64,000 nt of DNA. Source: Acanthacorydalis orientalis (taxonomy: Eukaryota; Arthropoda; Insecta; Megaloptera; Corydalidae). A program made the position numbers and the translations under genes. The stretch's first letter is position 1. Every line of letters begins with the position of its first letter. Below the pieces are notes generated by a model that saw only the letters and a program-made list of their open reading frames with translations, had not been told where the DNA came from and did not search any database. The stretch spans positions 11,484,187 through 11,548,186 of the forward strand of contig CM068320.1 in the NCBI GenBank assembly GCA_034766995.1, read 5' to 3'. Shown piece by piece: positions 1-11,522 of this stretch.

Positions 1-2
1 TT

Positions 3-74
3 TACCCTGTACGCGGTCATATTGAACGAAAACCATTTACATTAAGCTCTGCGTTTAACCAGTCAACTGTTTAA
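3..74 (+). CDS. possible 3' end of a coding exon, cut by the window edge
   Basis: One frame is open from the window edge to a TAA at 72-74, giving 23 codons with balanced composition (it ends ...KPFTLSSAFNQSTV). Local GC is about twice that of the following kilobase. The upstream part lies outside the window, so no splice site or start can be judged. It may be the last coding exon of a gene running in from the left, or chance. The protein is not recognised. Confidence 0.22.
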   Translation, partial: YPVRGHIERKPFTLSSAFNQSTV

Positions 75-500
75 ATTTGTAAATACATTACTAAAGCATG
101 GAAAAGTCAAAAATAACAGCAAAAATATTTTTGATATTTAACTGCAATTATTTCGCTTATATATATACATGTATATTTACTTATTTATATATATATATAT
201 ATATATATAAGTAGTAAAGTATATAAGTAATGTACGTCATTATGTAATAATTGCGTTTTGATATAATTGACTTTAAATATATTTATGAAAATAATTGTGG
301 TGAAATGGTTGAATATATTTGCCTAGTTTAAATATGTAAATATTTTTTTATTAAAGGATGGCTTTTATTAATTATGAGATTTTTCAATTCCAATGAATAA
401 TTATAAAATGAATTTGTATGAATTTTATTTATTAAAATTAATTTAATAGAAGGGACAAATCGTTGGGTTAAATAGTAATAATTCGCTGTTTTGAAAAATG

Positions 501-501
<1 letters not shown>

Positions 502-575
<74 letters not shown>
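502..575. repeat. (TA)n microsatellite
   Basis: Pure TA tract of about 37 units. Its right end abuts the terminal inverted repeat of the transposon remnant that begins at 576. Confidence 0.95.
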
Positions 576-578
<3 letters not shown>

Positions 579-1250
579 GTGTATGAATAAACTTTGATTT
601 TGTTTTTTAATAATCTTTAAATAAAATAATCTTCGTTACTTTTTTTATGGATCGTTTATTTAATTCGTGGCATTAAGTGTGAAAAATAGTATCAGCCAAA
701 TGGCCACCTCTGGCGGCGTTACACATACGAGCTCTTTCAATCACATTATTCATATCTTTCCACATATTTCTGGTGATATTCTATCGATTTATTGTTGAAT
801 GTTGTCCTTAAACTGTTAAATTATTAGTGACTTGTTAGCGTTGACCCTCTCCTTTAAGTTCTTTCAAAGAATTTAGTGAACGAGATGGCCAATTGGTGTG
901 ACCAAGTTTTGAAATTATTCGATTAGCAAAATTGTTAGTCGAATAATGTTGAATCTTGTTTATTAATGTCAGGCACAAAGAAGTTTTGCAGCATCGCACG
1001 ACGTCGTTTACCAGTTACAGTAACAATCTCTTCATTAGCATTTACAAAAAAATCCAATGATGTCACCAGCCCAAATTTCACACAAAACAGTCACTCTTCG
1101 AAGATAAAGAGGGCGTTTATTGATCATTCTCGAATTTTTGGATACCCAATAACGGTTGTTTTGTTTGTTTTTGCATATCTATGCATATCGAAAAAACAAT
1201 TTGTCGCTCAAAATTAAATTTTCAAAAAGGATTGGGGTCATCAATATTAT
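576..1250 (-). pseudogene. Decayed Tc1/mariner-type transposon, 3' part
   Basis: Read on the minus strand, frames broken by stops and shifts carry the second half of a DDE-type Tc1/mariner transposase. In order they show a degraded S-D-(E) block, a NKQNNRYW-like stretch, a VTVLCEIWAGDIIG-like block, NANEEIVTVTGKRRR, NWPSRS, and the C-terminal ERARMCNAARGGHLAD followed by FHT and a stop near 684. This order matches the insect transposases in which a WFQQDGAT block precedes WP.RSPDLTP; here that middle catalytic part has largely been deleted. The outer end beside the (TA)n tract reads ACAGGTGTATGAATAAAC, a plausible terminal repeat. The 5' end of the element is not found. The frame is too broken to encode protein. 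Confidence 0.75.
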
Positions 1251-1516
1251 AATGTTTTAATAACCATAACACGTGGTTGTGGCGTTAAACTCTCCATAAT
1301 AATTTATCATCTAATAACTATTTCTTTATGCTCTAAATAAAAATTAAAAGTGAAAAACACGTATTTGATTATATTAAACGTATATGGAATTCCAGTAATA
1401 ATTTAAAAAGTTTTGTAGATGTAATAATCATACTGCTACAGAAGGAATAATATGTATAAATAATTAAGAATTTAATTACTTCAAGAATGTTTTTAAACTA
1501 ATCTATTTTTGTAAAA

Positions 1517-1518
<2 letters not shown>

Positions 1519-1607
<89 letters not shown>

Positions 1608-1611
1608 TATA
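1519..1611. repeat. (TA)n microsatellite
   Basis: TA tract of about 90 bases ending in TTA-interrupted units. Confidence 0.95.
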
Positions 1612-1639
1612 TGAGAATGTGTTTATACATATGGATGGA

Positions 1640-1730
1640 AATATAGATGTTAAATTATTATATACCTACATCTACCATTAACATGAAGGTAACCAACATT
1701 GTGGCCACAGAGCAAATCCCTCCCTTTTAA
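1640..1730. other. small GC-raised island, unclassified
   Basis: About 60 bases around 1683-1728 have near 45% GC in a very AT-rich setting. The plus strand has a 28-codon open frame ending at TAA 1728 (ending ...NIVATEQIPPF). The minus strand is open too and reads [13 protein letters not shown]. With both strands open and no splice signals, an old repeat fragment is as likely as an exon. Confidence 0.3.
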
Positions 1731-1884
1731 ATTTTTAATTTAGTACGGTAATATACATTGAAGTTATCAATTTCAAAAATAATTTGAAAATTATTTTTCA
1801 GGGAAGGCATTAATAAGTATAAATGGGCTTTTGTATCAATATACCACCATGGCAGATTTTTTTTCAATGTACCTTGAATTCATA

Positions 1885-1888
<4 letters not shown>

Positions 1889-1941
<53 letters not shown>
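1889..1941. repeat. (TA)n(GT)n compound microsatellite
   Basis: TA units to 1926, then eight GT units. Confidence 0.95.
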
Positions 1942-1949
1942 AGTATATT

Positions 1950-3460
1950 TGAATTTTTGTAAAAAAAATATAAAATCGCATTATATACAACAAGAAAAGT
2001 TAGGTATCACTAATAACAATATAAAAAATTAATAATTATAACGAAATTCCGACAATTTTATCGTATTATATTCACATTACATGAACATTTTTTATAATTT
2101 TACATTACCATAATTAAAATCAATTAAATGTCATTATATGAAATGTATTGGATATAAGAACGATTATATACAAATATATATCATTATTATTAATTGTTCG
2201 AACGAAACAACAAAACTACTTTTATTTTGAATACATATAATAAAGAAAGACAACCTTGAAAAGTTGATTCATATTTATATTCTGAATATGTATATATATA
2301 TATAGACTACGAATTAATTTATTGAAATATATTGATGTTACACGTAAAGAAAATAGCATTTTATCAGAATTTTTTTTGAAATATTACTTAAATGAAATAA
2401 AATTGAATGAATAATGTCTATAGTTTGGAACCAGAGGATTATAATGAAAATATGCTCATTCTCCAATATATTATATACAATGTTAGAATTTTATGAGTAA
2501 TTTAAAATTCAAAATATCCATTATCACATGTAAAAGTTTATAGGGAATATTGTAATACTAATTAAGTAATAATTTTAATTTTTTCATAAGCAATATCCAT
2601 TTTTAAAAATACTTTTTATTAATTGAAATTCTTTCGTAAATTAATTATAACTATTAATTATATACTTGATCTAAAGACAACGAAAATCCAAATTCTTGCC
2701 TTAAGACATGCCTCAGTTCGCTATGTTAAATACTGACAAGCACATTCAGATTCCTGAAGTGTTTCAGATTGTTTGACATACTTGTTCTCTTCTTTTCAAA
2801 ACTCTTAATTATATAATTTGGTAGTAAATAAGACTTTTAAGACTATTAAGAAAAGATACAAATATTTTAAACGGTTCAATTCATACATTCAAAAAACAAT
2901 TAAAAAACTCATCGATTAATATATTAAGCAAACATCAAAGAGCATAAGATAGAGGAAAAACTAACACGTAATTAAAAAAAAAAACAAAATATAGTTACAA
3001 AATACACAATTCATCTTTTTCGACCTACTTTTTTAAGATATTTTTTTCAATTTTGAACTATACTTAACATTTTAATATTAAATATTAAAAAAATTTTCTT
3101 ATTTGTTATCTATATAATATAAATACATTTTTTTAACAAATACTACGAAAAAAATAACTATAAAACTAAAAAAAAATTTTGTTTGCAGCTGAATTATTAT
3201 TTAATATTTACTTATGTATAATATAATTATTATTTTACTGTAAATTAATTATTATGAACATAATGTGTGTTAAATTATTTCTAAAATTCATGCACACTAA
3301 TTAGAACATACAAGCAGACACATGAAAAGTAGTTCTTTATTCAGCACAAGTTAAAAATTAAAGTAATATTTATAATTTAAAACTTATTCCAATAATCTAT
3401 CAAAAACGTATTAGAATATAAAATGATAAAAATACTACTTTTTGTGTGTCATGAAAAAAT
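1950..3460. other. AT-rich sequence without a recognised gene
   Basis: Mostly A/T-rich unique sequence with short poly-A and poly-T runs and no open frame of note. A somewhat GC-richer stretch at 2690-2790 holds only short frames of 22 codons or less and nothing recognisable. Confidence 0.6.
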
Positions 3461-3461
3461 A

Positions 3462-3546
3462 TCATGAATTAATTAACGCCCGACCCCAGTTCATTTGCCA
3501 AATAATATTCTCTAGTCTCATCTTCTGTTCTTCTCGTAGAAAGAAA
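3462..3546 (-). CDS. candidate terminal exon, minus strand, frame unresolved
   Basis: This block has about 40% GC and lies just 3' of a pyrimidine tract ending in TAG (3549-3547) or, 14 bases on, GAG (3535-3533) on the minus strand. Two frames stay open to stops near 3462 and 3469. One reads ...EEQKMRLENIIWQMNW, the other ...TEDETREYYLANELGSG. An AATAAA lies about 125 bases downstream on the same strand. The phase needed depends on the upstream exon: 11266-11522 and 17942-18018 both end in phase 2, which fits the first frame if the TAG acceptor is used. The product is unknown. Confidence 0.28.
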
Positions 3547-4768
3547 CTATCACAAAAAGATAATCAAAATTAAACATTCATTCCAAAGAATTTTTAATAA
3601 AAGTTATGAAACAGTTTTAAATTTTTTGCATATTTCAGTAGTGATATTTTTTAATTTTAATATTTTTAAACAAAACGAATACATTATAGTGACTTTTAAC
3701 CAAAATATACTTATAGTAAATAAATAAATAGAATATTAATAAAACATATACGTTTTTATACTAAATGAAACAATATATATATATATATATATGTTATACA
3801 CATTTTGTATTTTGTTAAATACCAATTTATTTGAATTTGAGAGTATAATTGAAAGGCTTATATACGATACATTATAGAAGGAATGAGAGTCCAGGGAATT
3901 TAAGTCTTGTTCGTCATATCTCAACATTAATTTCAAATTGTGTCAGTTCACTGAAATAGCACATTTCACTTGCACTGTCGAATTCATCCGATAAGCATTA
4001 ATTAAACTGACAATAATCATAAATTGCATGGAAATTTAACTACAATACTGTATCATATACTAACTAAATTATAGGATTACTTAACCGTATAAAAGCTGTA
4101 TACAAATGTACTTCATAAAGATTATAATACCTATCAAAATAATTATTGAATAAAAAAATATATACATAACTATAAATTCATTATACTATGAGTTATCAAT
4201 CTTTAAAATATTCATCAAATATAAAAATATTTAGTTGGAATATATATGAATAAAAATAATAAAGAATGTGTTTGTAAATTTTGATTGCCTTTACAAAAAA
4301 GGTAAAAAAAATTATATTTGAAAAAAATATTTACATAATGAGTATTATAATTTATTTCTAAGTAATTTAAATGGTGTACATTCATGTTAATAATTCGTAT
4401 GATACAATATTATAAAAAAGAAGATAGTTATATAACAGGAAAGAATCATTTAGAACAAAATAATAATGTAGTTTATATTTATGAATTCATAAATTTTAAA
4501 TTCCAGAATAAAAGCAAATAAAAGGAAACCTAATGAACAAACAAACGAAAACAGCATACATAAAAATACATAAAGTTAATGTCTACAGTACTAAATTATA
4601 CTCAGCATTCATAAAATATTTTCCAGTAAATTCATGTTTATTGTGAATGAAATAATCATTTGTACATATTTTCCTAATGAGCTTTTATCGAGTGAGTCAT
4701 CTATTGGTATAACAGTTTCCTGTACTTGTATGTTCGTGGAACAGTATTAACCGTGCAAAATCACATAC

Positions 4769-4797
4769 CGAATGGATTGTCGTGCTTAACATGTCTG
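4769..4797 (-). CDS. possible 29-nt microexon, minus strand
   Basis: A TTTAG acceptor precedes 29 bases that end at a good donor, TTCG|GTATGTG. In phase 2 it reads RHVKHDNPF. It would accept the phase-2 ends of the upstream minus-strand exons and leave phase 1. Exons this short are easily imitated by chance in AT-rich DNA. Confidence 0.18.
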
Positions 4798-4888
4798 CTA
4801 AATTATCACTTCATTACATAGTTAAATTATTATTCGTTTTATTGTATAAAGCACCCATTTTTTAAATGTAGACTTTTATTAATTATAG

Positions 4889-4890
<2 letters not shown>

Positions 4891-4951
<61 letters not shown>

Positions 4952-4973
4952 TAGATAGATAGATAGATAGATA
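4891..4973. repeat. (TA)n(GATA)n compound microsatellite
   Basis: About 29 TA units pass into six GATA units. A purine-only stretch (GA-rich) continues to about 5007. Confidence 0.95.
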
Positions 4974-5531
4974 GAGAAAAAGGGGGAGGGGAGAAAAAGA
5001 AAGATAAATATATAAACTATTAAAAGCATAATAAATTATTATAATTTATAAATAAATTCATTGATTTGATATTGAATACTTTTCAACTATTCATTTACAT
5101 TTTTTTTTAAAAAAAAAACAGGTTTTATTATACAATATATTCATAAATTAACATTTTCTGAAAGTATGGACAAAAACTATTCTAAGAATATTTTTATACA
5201 TTATGACTTCTCATTAATGTTTTAAGATAAGTACTTAAAAAGAGGCACAATAGTATATTTGTAAGTTGCAAAGAGAAAAAACATGCAATTTAATCATTAA
5301 CTCTGACAAAAGAACACATTTTTCTATGCAAATAATTATTATAATATTATTATTGATAAATTATATGGAATTGAAATACATTTCTATCATTAGTCAAGTT
5401 AATTTAATGAAAATAATTAATCAATACCATGAATATTTTGAATAAGTTTTACGGAAAATATCTTGTGTAAAGAATAACTTTAAAATAACATATATTCTTA
5501 TAGAAAATAAGAACTTTTTATTGCGATACAG

Positions 5532-5534
<3 letters not shown>

Positions 5535-5568
<34 letters not shown>

Positions 5569-5638
5569 TATATATACATATATATATATATATGAATATA
5601 TATATATGAATATATATATATGAATATATATATATATG
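5535..5638. repeat. (TA)n with GAATATA variants
   Basis: A TA tract, then three or four higher-order units in which GAA interrupts the TA run at regular intervals. Confidence 0.9.
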
Positions 5639-5908
5639 TATGTTTTTAATAGTTAAATAATTATTAGGTTTACATTTTTAATATAAATTCAAAAATTTCA
5701 TTATTTCATGTAATTTATTATACAAAAAAAATAAACGGCATAAAAAGCTATTTTTCTACTGTAAATTGTGGTTACATATGTATGTAATCTATATATCCAT
5801 ATATAAAATTGAATATTTATGCCTCTGTATACTATACATTTTAACAGGATTTGAAAAATGAAACCAAACTTCGTAGTTACTCAGAATAATATTGAAAATA
5901 ATGTCATA

Positions 5909-5983
5909 TCAAAAAATCTCGTCAACCACTCCATTTCGAACATAGTGATTTTGCGGAAAATCCATATTGTTGATATCTTGATC
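5909..5983 (-). CDS. candidate terminal exon, minus strand
   Basis: A convincing acceptor (TTTGTTATAATATTCAG, minus strand) is followed by 24 open codons to a TGA at 5911-5909. Read in phase 0 they give DQDINNMDFPQNHYVRNG and end VVDEIF. GC is about 36% against roughly 20% around it. Phase 0 fits direct joining to the minus-strand start exon at 25296-25418, which also ends in phase 0, but not to 11266-11522. In phase 2 a different 34-codon frame is open, so the frame is not certain. The protein is not recognised. Confidence 0.3.
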   Translation of the reverse strand, partial: DQDINNMDFPQNHYVRNGVVDEIF

Positions 5984-6061
5984 CTGAATATTATAACAAA
6001 ATTTCTATATAAATAAAAGTAAATGTGTATTTTTTTATACATTTGCGCATTTAACTTTTAG

Positions 6062-6079
6062 CAGAAACTTCAAAATAAA
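6062..6079 (+). other. possible 18-nt microexon
   Basis: The acceptor TTTAACTTTTAG is followed by 18 bases (Q-K-L-Q-N-K in phase 0) and a GTAAGT donor. The splice motifs are good, but the upstream base is A and such spacing can arise by chance. Confidence 0.12.
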
Positions 6080-6306
6080 GTAAGTTCAAAAACTAAAACT
6101 CAATACTCGTGAACAAAAACTTCCTTTAGTGTACCTATTGCACATTTCTTTGAGTTTTATTTAAAAGTTTGTTTTTACACGATAATTTCTCCATTATAAA
6201 TACATAGGAAAGTAAGTATAATGGATCCATGGAGTTAAAAATTTTTTATTTTGTTTCATTTTAAGTTGAGATATAAATCCGATGCCATCACATAACTACC
6301 GTAATC

Positions 6307-6311
<5 letters not shown>

Positions 6312-6381
<70 letters not shown>

Positions 6382-6404
6382 TAGCGATATATATATATAT
6401 ATAT
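6312..6404. repeat. (TA)n microsatellite, interrupted
   Basis: TA tract with ACATATATAGCG interruption near 6375-6388. Confidence 0.93.
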
Positions 6405-7105
6405 GCATCTTACATATCTTTAATAAAAAGTGAGAATTACTTTTCTATAATATGAAGTAATTTAAAAACATTTGGAATTCATACTATAATTCCTATACGT
6501 ATATATCATTAATTCATATCGGTTCTGAATTTTAGTTAACCTGTTTTAATGATTCACATGTCATTAAATATTTTTTATATAACTCAATATTTATCTAATA
6601 TTTCTTCGTTAAATAAAAATCTAATCCAACATAAATGTTGTACTGCATTGCACGTTTAACGTAATATATGTACGATAAAGCTTGAACAGTTTTTTTCTTT
6701 TAATTGATATTTTTAACGCAGATACAATAAAGAGAGCAAATATATGTTATTGTTTTTACATCACTTCTATTTTTTATTCTAGACTTTATCAGTTTTTATT
6801 TTAATTCGCATGTGTTTCTGCTATAGCTTTTAATAAAAAAATTTTTTCGAACGAAGAAATTTATTTAACCCGTTTAGTATACAAAAATTCTTTAAATAAA
6901 TTACATCAAAAGTTTTCCCCATGTATCTAGGCTTGACTAAGATTTTTATACATTAAAAATTCAATTTTAATCAAGAAGAAAAGGAAGCCTAGATGCCAAC
7001 AATATTAAAATCGAATACACAAAGCAAATATATGTATATATATATACATATATAAAATTGCATGTATAATAGCTACAAATAATGTTTATGCGCAATTAAA
7101 ATAGG

Positions 7106-7108
<3 letters not shown>

Positions 7109-7160
<52 letters not shown>
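7109..7160. repeat. (TA)n microsatellite
   Basis: Pure TA tract of about 26 units, then CATACATA. Confidence 0.95.
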
Positions 7161-7164
<4 letters not shown>

Positions 7165-7457
7165 CATATTATTTTTAACACTTTTTAAAGAAAATAGTAA
7201 ATCATTTTCATTGATTAATAATATATCATAACATACTCGCATTTAAGAAATATTTCAGTGTTCATGATTAACTGTGAAAAATAAATTCTCATCTATTACA
7301 AAATAACTTAAAAACAGAACTTTATAATGTAAACAAGTACTGTACTTATGAATAACTCAAAAACAAAGGTAACACTTGAACAGTTTGAGCAATTAATCAC
7401 TTTTTCAGTTACATGTAAACATTTGTTTCTTAATTTACACTTTTACCCACAAACATG

Positions 7458-7458
<1 letters not shown>

Positions 7459-7506
<48 letters not shown>

Positions 7507-7536
7507 GTATATATATATGTATATATATACATATAC

Positions 7537-7571
<35 letters not shown>

Positions 7572-7577
7572 CATATA
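7459..7577. repeat. degenerate (TA)n/(GTATATA)n block
   Basis: Imperfect TA repeat with scattered TG and TAC steps over about 120 bases. It produces a long run of alternating I and Y codons, which is a repeat artefact. Confidence 0.92.
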
Positions 7578-7809
7578 TGGGATTGTACATATACATATCT
7601 ATTTGTCTTTATGTGTGCTTAAAAAAGTTCTCGCAAGTTGTGAGTCATGGCTAGAATAAAATATATTTGCGTGTTTTATGAAAACAGCAACAATAAATTT
7701 AAAAAATATTTATTTGTACTAATACATTTGTTTGTACTTTTCTTGTATGAATTATTTTAAAACATATTTCATTCAACTTTAATTTTTTTCTCGATAACTG
7801 AGTAAAAAA

Positions 7810-7813
<4 letters not shown>

Positions 7814-7870
<57 letters not shown>
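7814..7870. repeat. (TA)n microsatellite
   Basis: Pure TA tract of about 28 units. Confidence 0.95.
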
Positions 7871-7875
<5 letters not shown>

Positions 7876-8411
7876 TGTATTTCCCATACTATTACTACAT
7901 ATAAAATTACATCATAAAATTTATTCGAAACACATACAATATTTTATCAAGTATAAAAAATGTCTTAAAAGTTAAGTCTTTCAATCGTTTGGGGGCTGCA
8001 AAAAGTTTGAGCAAATAAATTCAAAAATTATCATTTTTGCTCGATGTTTATGTACTCGATAGCGATACCTTCATTTTGTAAGCTGTAAGTGCACAGTACA
8101 CATAAATTTAAACATTAAAAAATATTTCTACACTTTAGTGCTATGATAATAGCACTGAGTTCAAAATATGTATAACTATCAATCAAAAAATTATTATATA
8201 CTAATAATTAATTATACAATTTGTTTAATCAGAAAAAAATTAGTAAGTAAAAAATTAAGCAGTAGAAAACTCATTGAGTGAGGTAATTGCACACAAACTG
8301 TAGTAAACAATGTAAAAGTAATAAAACGCTAAGTTTTCAACAAATTACTGAAATATTCATTCCTTAAAAAAGTATTTTTAACATGTAATTTTCAAGTGTC
8401 AGTAAATAATG

Positions 8412-8414
<3 letters not shown>

Positions 8415-8459
<45 letters not shown>
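8415..8459. repeat. (TA)n microsatellite
   Basis: Pure TA tract of about 22 units. Confidence 0.95.
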
Positions 8460-8463
<4 letters not shown>

Positions 8464-8657
8464 TACATATTTATTTTGTTATATACCAAGATCTCAGTCA
8501 ATAAAAATGGAGTGTGACAGAAATATCAATGAAAGTGTTAGAAAAAGAAATTGAACATTGAAATTAAAAAAATATATAGTATATCTATAAAAAAATATAA
8601 ATATATAACATATATTTATCTAACAATAGATTGTTACAAGGTAAATATAAAAATTAT

Positions 8658-8659
<2 letters not shown>

Positions 8660-8726
<67 letters not shown>

Positions 8727-8729
8727 CAT
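8660..8729. repeat. (TA)n microsatellite
   Basis: TA tract with two CATA interruptions near its right end. Confidence 0.94.
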
Positions 8730-8739
8730 TACCTGTCAA

Positions 8740-9094
8740 TGTAAAAAACGATAAATCCATAAAAACTAGTTAAATCAGTATTTTTATTGTATTTCACTGC
8801 CTTTTTTAAACCAAGGTTGAAGTTATATATTTCAGTTTGAAATAAAATAAATTATAATGTCAGTTTGAAATAAAATTTTGTACGAAAATAGCTTCCTAAG
8901 AGAATCTTTAGTTTTATATTCCATAAAATAAGTTCGATATATAATATTTTTAACAGTTTTAAATTATAGTTTGTAGTGTGAACAAAATATCTTTTTGTCA
9001 TTTTGTGCATTTAATGGAATACGTATAAATCGAATAACATACAATAATGGATATTTGATGAAATCACAATCACAAGACTGATACACAAGCACAA

Positions 9095-9145
<51 letters not shown>

Positions 9146-9337
9146 TTTTTGCAATATTAATTCATCTTAAGAGATGTCTATTCATTTAGGTAATTTTTCT
9201 CTTTGTATTATGTATATTATTTATATTTTCAGGGGTAAAATATATATATTCAAAACCATAGGCACATCAATTCTAAACTTAACACATTGCTTATTAAATT
9301 ATTAAAACTTATTTGGAGAAATTCATTAGTTAAATAC

Positions 9338-9369
<32 letters not shown>

Positions 9370-9540
9370 GTAACCATTCTTCATTTAATTTTATCCAATA
9401 ATGAAAGGAATCATAATTTAAATTTATGGATTGAACTTCATAATACTGTCTTCTTAATTGATTTATATTTGTTTTAATTTTCTGTAGTTTATATTAATTT
9501 ATGAAAAAATTATTCGAAGTGCTATTTTCATGCACATTGA

Positions 9541-9597
<57 letters not shown>

Positions 9598-9960
9598 TAT
9601 AAAAGTTGTACTTTTCTAATTAGCTATCGTGTTATTTTTATGTCTGTTTATTACAGTATATATAGTTTTCTACGTTTATATTTACAGCACGTAGTTATGT
9701 TCTTTGTAATTCAGTTTTTATTCGCATCATGCACACTTTTTATAAATAAAAAATATCGTTTCTTATTTAATTCATTTTATTTAATTTCCTTTTAAATTAA
9801 TAAAAATATATAGATGATGAAAAATCTGATGTATTATTATATAACTAGTGTATAGCCTGCAAAAATTGGCAGGAAAGTAGAAAGAACCATAGAAAGAAAA
9901 AAAAGTGTTTATTAGTTTTTACAACATAATATATTTAAGTATGAAAAATACCTAAGAACG
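8740..9960. other. AT-rich sequence without a recognised gene
   Basis: Contains two (TA)n tracts (9096-9140, preceded by (CA)n, and 9546-9590) and otherwise AT-rich unique sequence. No open frame, splice pair or repeat family could be supported. Confidence 0.6.
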
Positions 9961-10025
9961 AAGCTGAATTAAACTTGAAACCTATGAGATGACAAGACAA
10001 ATATTTCTCGTCACTTTGTCTGCAG

Positions 10026-10067
10026 GGCAAAGTGACAAGTAATGTGGCTTTTTACACATATAAATAA
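10026..10067 (+). CDS. possible short terminal exon, plus strand
   Basis: The acceptor is excellent (TTTCTCGTCACTTTGTCTGCAG) and is followed by 13 codons and TAA: G-K-V-T-S-N-V-A-F-Y-T-Y-K. Only phase 0 is open. It would be an alternative to the stronger terminal exon at 10584-10682, which also requires phase 0. The splice site also lies within a perfect 9-bp hairpin (10009-10035), so the pyrimidine-like match could have another cause. Confidence 0.22.
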   Translation, partial: GKVTSNVAFYTYK

Positions 10068-10455
10068 TATCAATTTCATAAAGAATGACCGGTAAAATTA
10101 TACCAAAAATTCTTATTAGTGATTCTTATAGTGAAATATATTATAATATTTACATATCTGATTCTTTATATATGTGTATATATATATATATATATAAAGA
10201 AAGCAGGAGAAGGTGGTAAAGAGGGAAATGGAAATAGATATATAAGTTCTAGTAATAAAAATAACAAATTATTTAATAAACTAAAAAAGTTTTGTAGCGA
10301 TATTTTGTTTTTCACGGCAAAAATTTACGTTTTAACTAAGAAGTAAATCGAAAATAAACAGAAGACTTTTATATGTGTTTCATGTACAAAAATACATAAC
10401 AATTTTATTAAAAAAATATAGCGCTGAAGATATACTCGCAGTATAGAATTATGTA

Positions 10456-10488
10456 GTTTCTATATAATTATATTAATTATATAGAAAC
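10456..10488. repeat. perfect 15-bp inverted repeat with 3-nt loop
   Basis: GTTTCTATATAATTA at 10456-10470 is exactly complementary to 10474-10488. The loop is 3 bases. Confidence 0.9.
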
Positions 10489-10583
10489 GATCTTAAAAGT
10501 ATAAACTATGAATAATTTAAATGAAACGATAGTTCATACATTCTTGAGAAATAATAGTTTTCTTTACTTTTTATTATCTCTAG

Positions 10584-10682
10584 CCGTTAACGAGCTTAGA
10601 TGATGCTCATCAATATCAAACTGAACAACTCAAAAATCATTTACATAAATTTCTTATTAGACGTAACATTAAATTAAAATAA
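10584..10682 (+). CDS. candidate terminal exon of a plus-strand gene
   Basis: A strong branch and pyrimidine region (CTTTACTTTTTATTATCTCTAG) ends at 10583. Thirty-two codons then run to TAA at 10680-10682. The frame reads PLTSLDDAHQYQTEQLKNHL and ends HKFLIRRNIKLK, a basic tail. Other phases stop within a few codons, so phase 0 is required. GC is about a third over the first 60 bases, above background. The stop overlaps AATAAAATG, which gives a possible polyadenylation signal. Upstream exons were not identified with confidence. The purine-rich open frame at 10195-10346 lies in the preceding presumed intron. The protein is not recognised, and a chance frame cannot be excluded. Confidence 0.38.
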   Translation, partial: PLTSLDDAHQYQTEQLKNHLHKFLIRRNIKLK

Positions 10683-10901
10683 AATGATTTTCTTTAACAT
10701 ACGATACTAGTGATAATTTCATTAAATCTAAAACCCCAAATAATAATTACATTAATATTTTTTTATTCCTGTATAAACTCTGTTATAGAAATCATATTTT
10801 ATATGATTTAAATTAGCAGTAATTATTAACATTTACTTTCATAAATCATGAAAAAGTTCTGGTCAAAAATATTCAATAAAATATTATTGATCATTTTTGA
10901 T

Positions 10902-10903
10902 TG

Positions 10904-10978
<75 letters not shown>
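10902..10978. repeat. (TA)n microsatellite
   Basis: Two TA tracts separated by GTATGTATA. Confidence 0.94.
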
Positions 10979-10982
<4 letters not shown>

Positions 10983-11265
10983 CAAATGTAAAAATCATAG
11001 TAAGATAGAAATATGTAATGTACCATAATGCTTTTTTTTACTTCAGATAAAATCTATAGACTAATTTTGTAATGACAATATTTATGACAGAAATAATAAA
11101 GGTAAGAGAAGAAATGCTATGTTATTATCTATATTAATGTATTTCGATACAAATTCTTGGAGACTACTGACACTCTTAGGAAAGATATTGAGATAAAAGT
11201 AACGACAATAATTCAATAAGCAAGAAAGATGATCTAAATGAAAAATAATAATCGCAACAACTGAC

Positions 11266-11522
11266 CTTCTGCACTGAAGTGGAGCCGCAGGCCACGACCT
11301 CCTGCCCCTGAGAATCATAGCTTGTGTACCGGGTATCCCGCTGCTTACTCTGCCTACTTGTGGAGCGCTAGTTCGTTTGCGACACCATCTTGCACGACGT
11401 GTTCCGGCACCCCATAGGTGAGATGTGCCCGGTGGGGGACCTTGTTCACTGTTCGCGCGTTGTCCCAGACGACCACCTAACATTATGTCGCGTCTTACTT
11501 TCTCCAAATCAAGTTTGTTAGC
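11266..11522 (-). CDS. GC-rich internal coding exon, minus strand (uncharacterised gene)
   Basis: This is the clearest host-type exon in the window. It has about 52% GC over 257 bases, flanked by DNA of about 20% GC. On the minus strand a good acceptor (TTTATCTTTATCTTCTAG, ending at 11523) is followed by 85 open codons, and the exon ends at a donor reading AAG|GTCAGT at 11266/11265. The other two frames stop early. The predicted segment starts ANKLDLEKVRRDIMLGGRLG, then a Pro/Gly-rich and strongly basic stretch (RRARWCRKRTSAPQ), with no transmembrane segment and no recognised domain. It begins in phase 0, matching the end of 25296-25418, and ends in phase 2. If real, it is exon 2 of a minus-strand gene with a first intron near 13.8 kb. 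The downstream exon is uncertain. A GC-rich untranslated exon or old insertion remains possible. Confidence 0.5.

Noticed and set aside
3462..3530. EEQKMRLENIIWQMNW as the juxtamembrane segment of a receptor guanylate cyclase
   Set aside because: The resemblance is short, and none of the candidate upstream exons contains a transmembrane segment.
4949..4973. Regular short direct repeats considered as a CRISPR-like array
   Set aside because: Simple GATA microsatellite; there are no spacers and the genome is eukaryotic.
7348..7659. 103-codon frame, beginning [16 protein letters not shown]
   Set aside because: Most of it is alternating I/Y from a TA repeat; the first 30 codons alone are not enough to support a gene.
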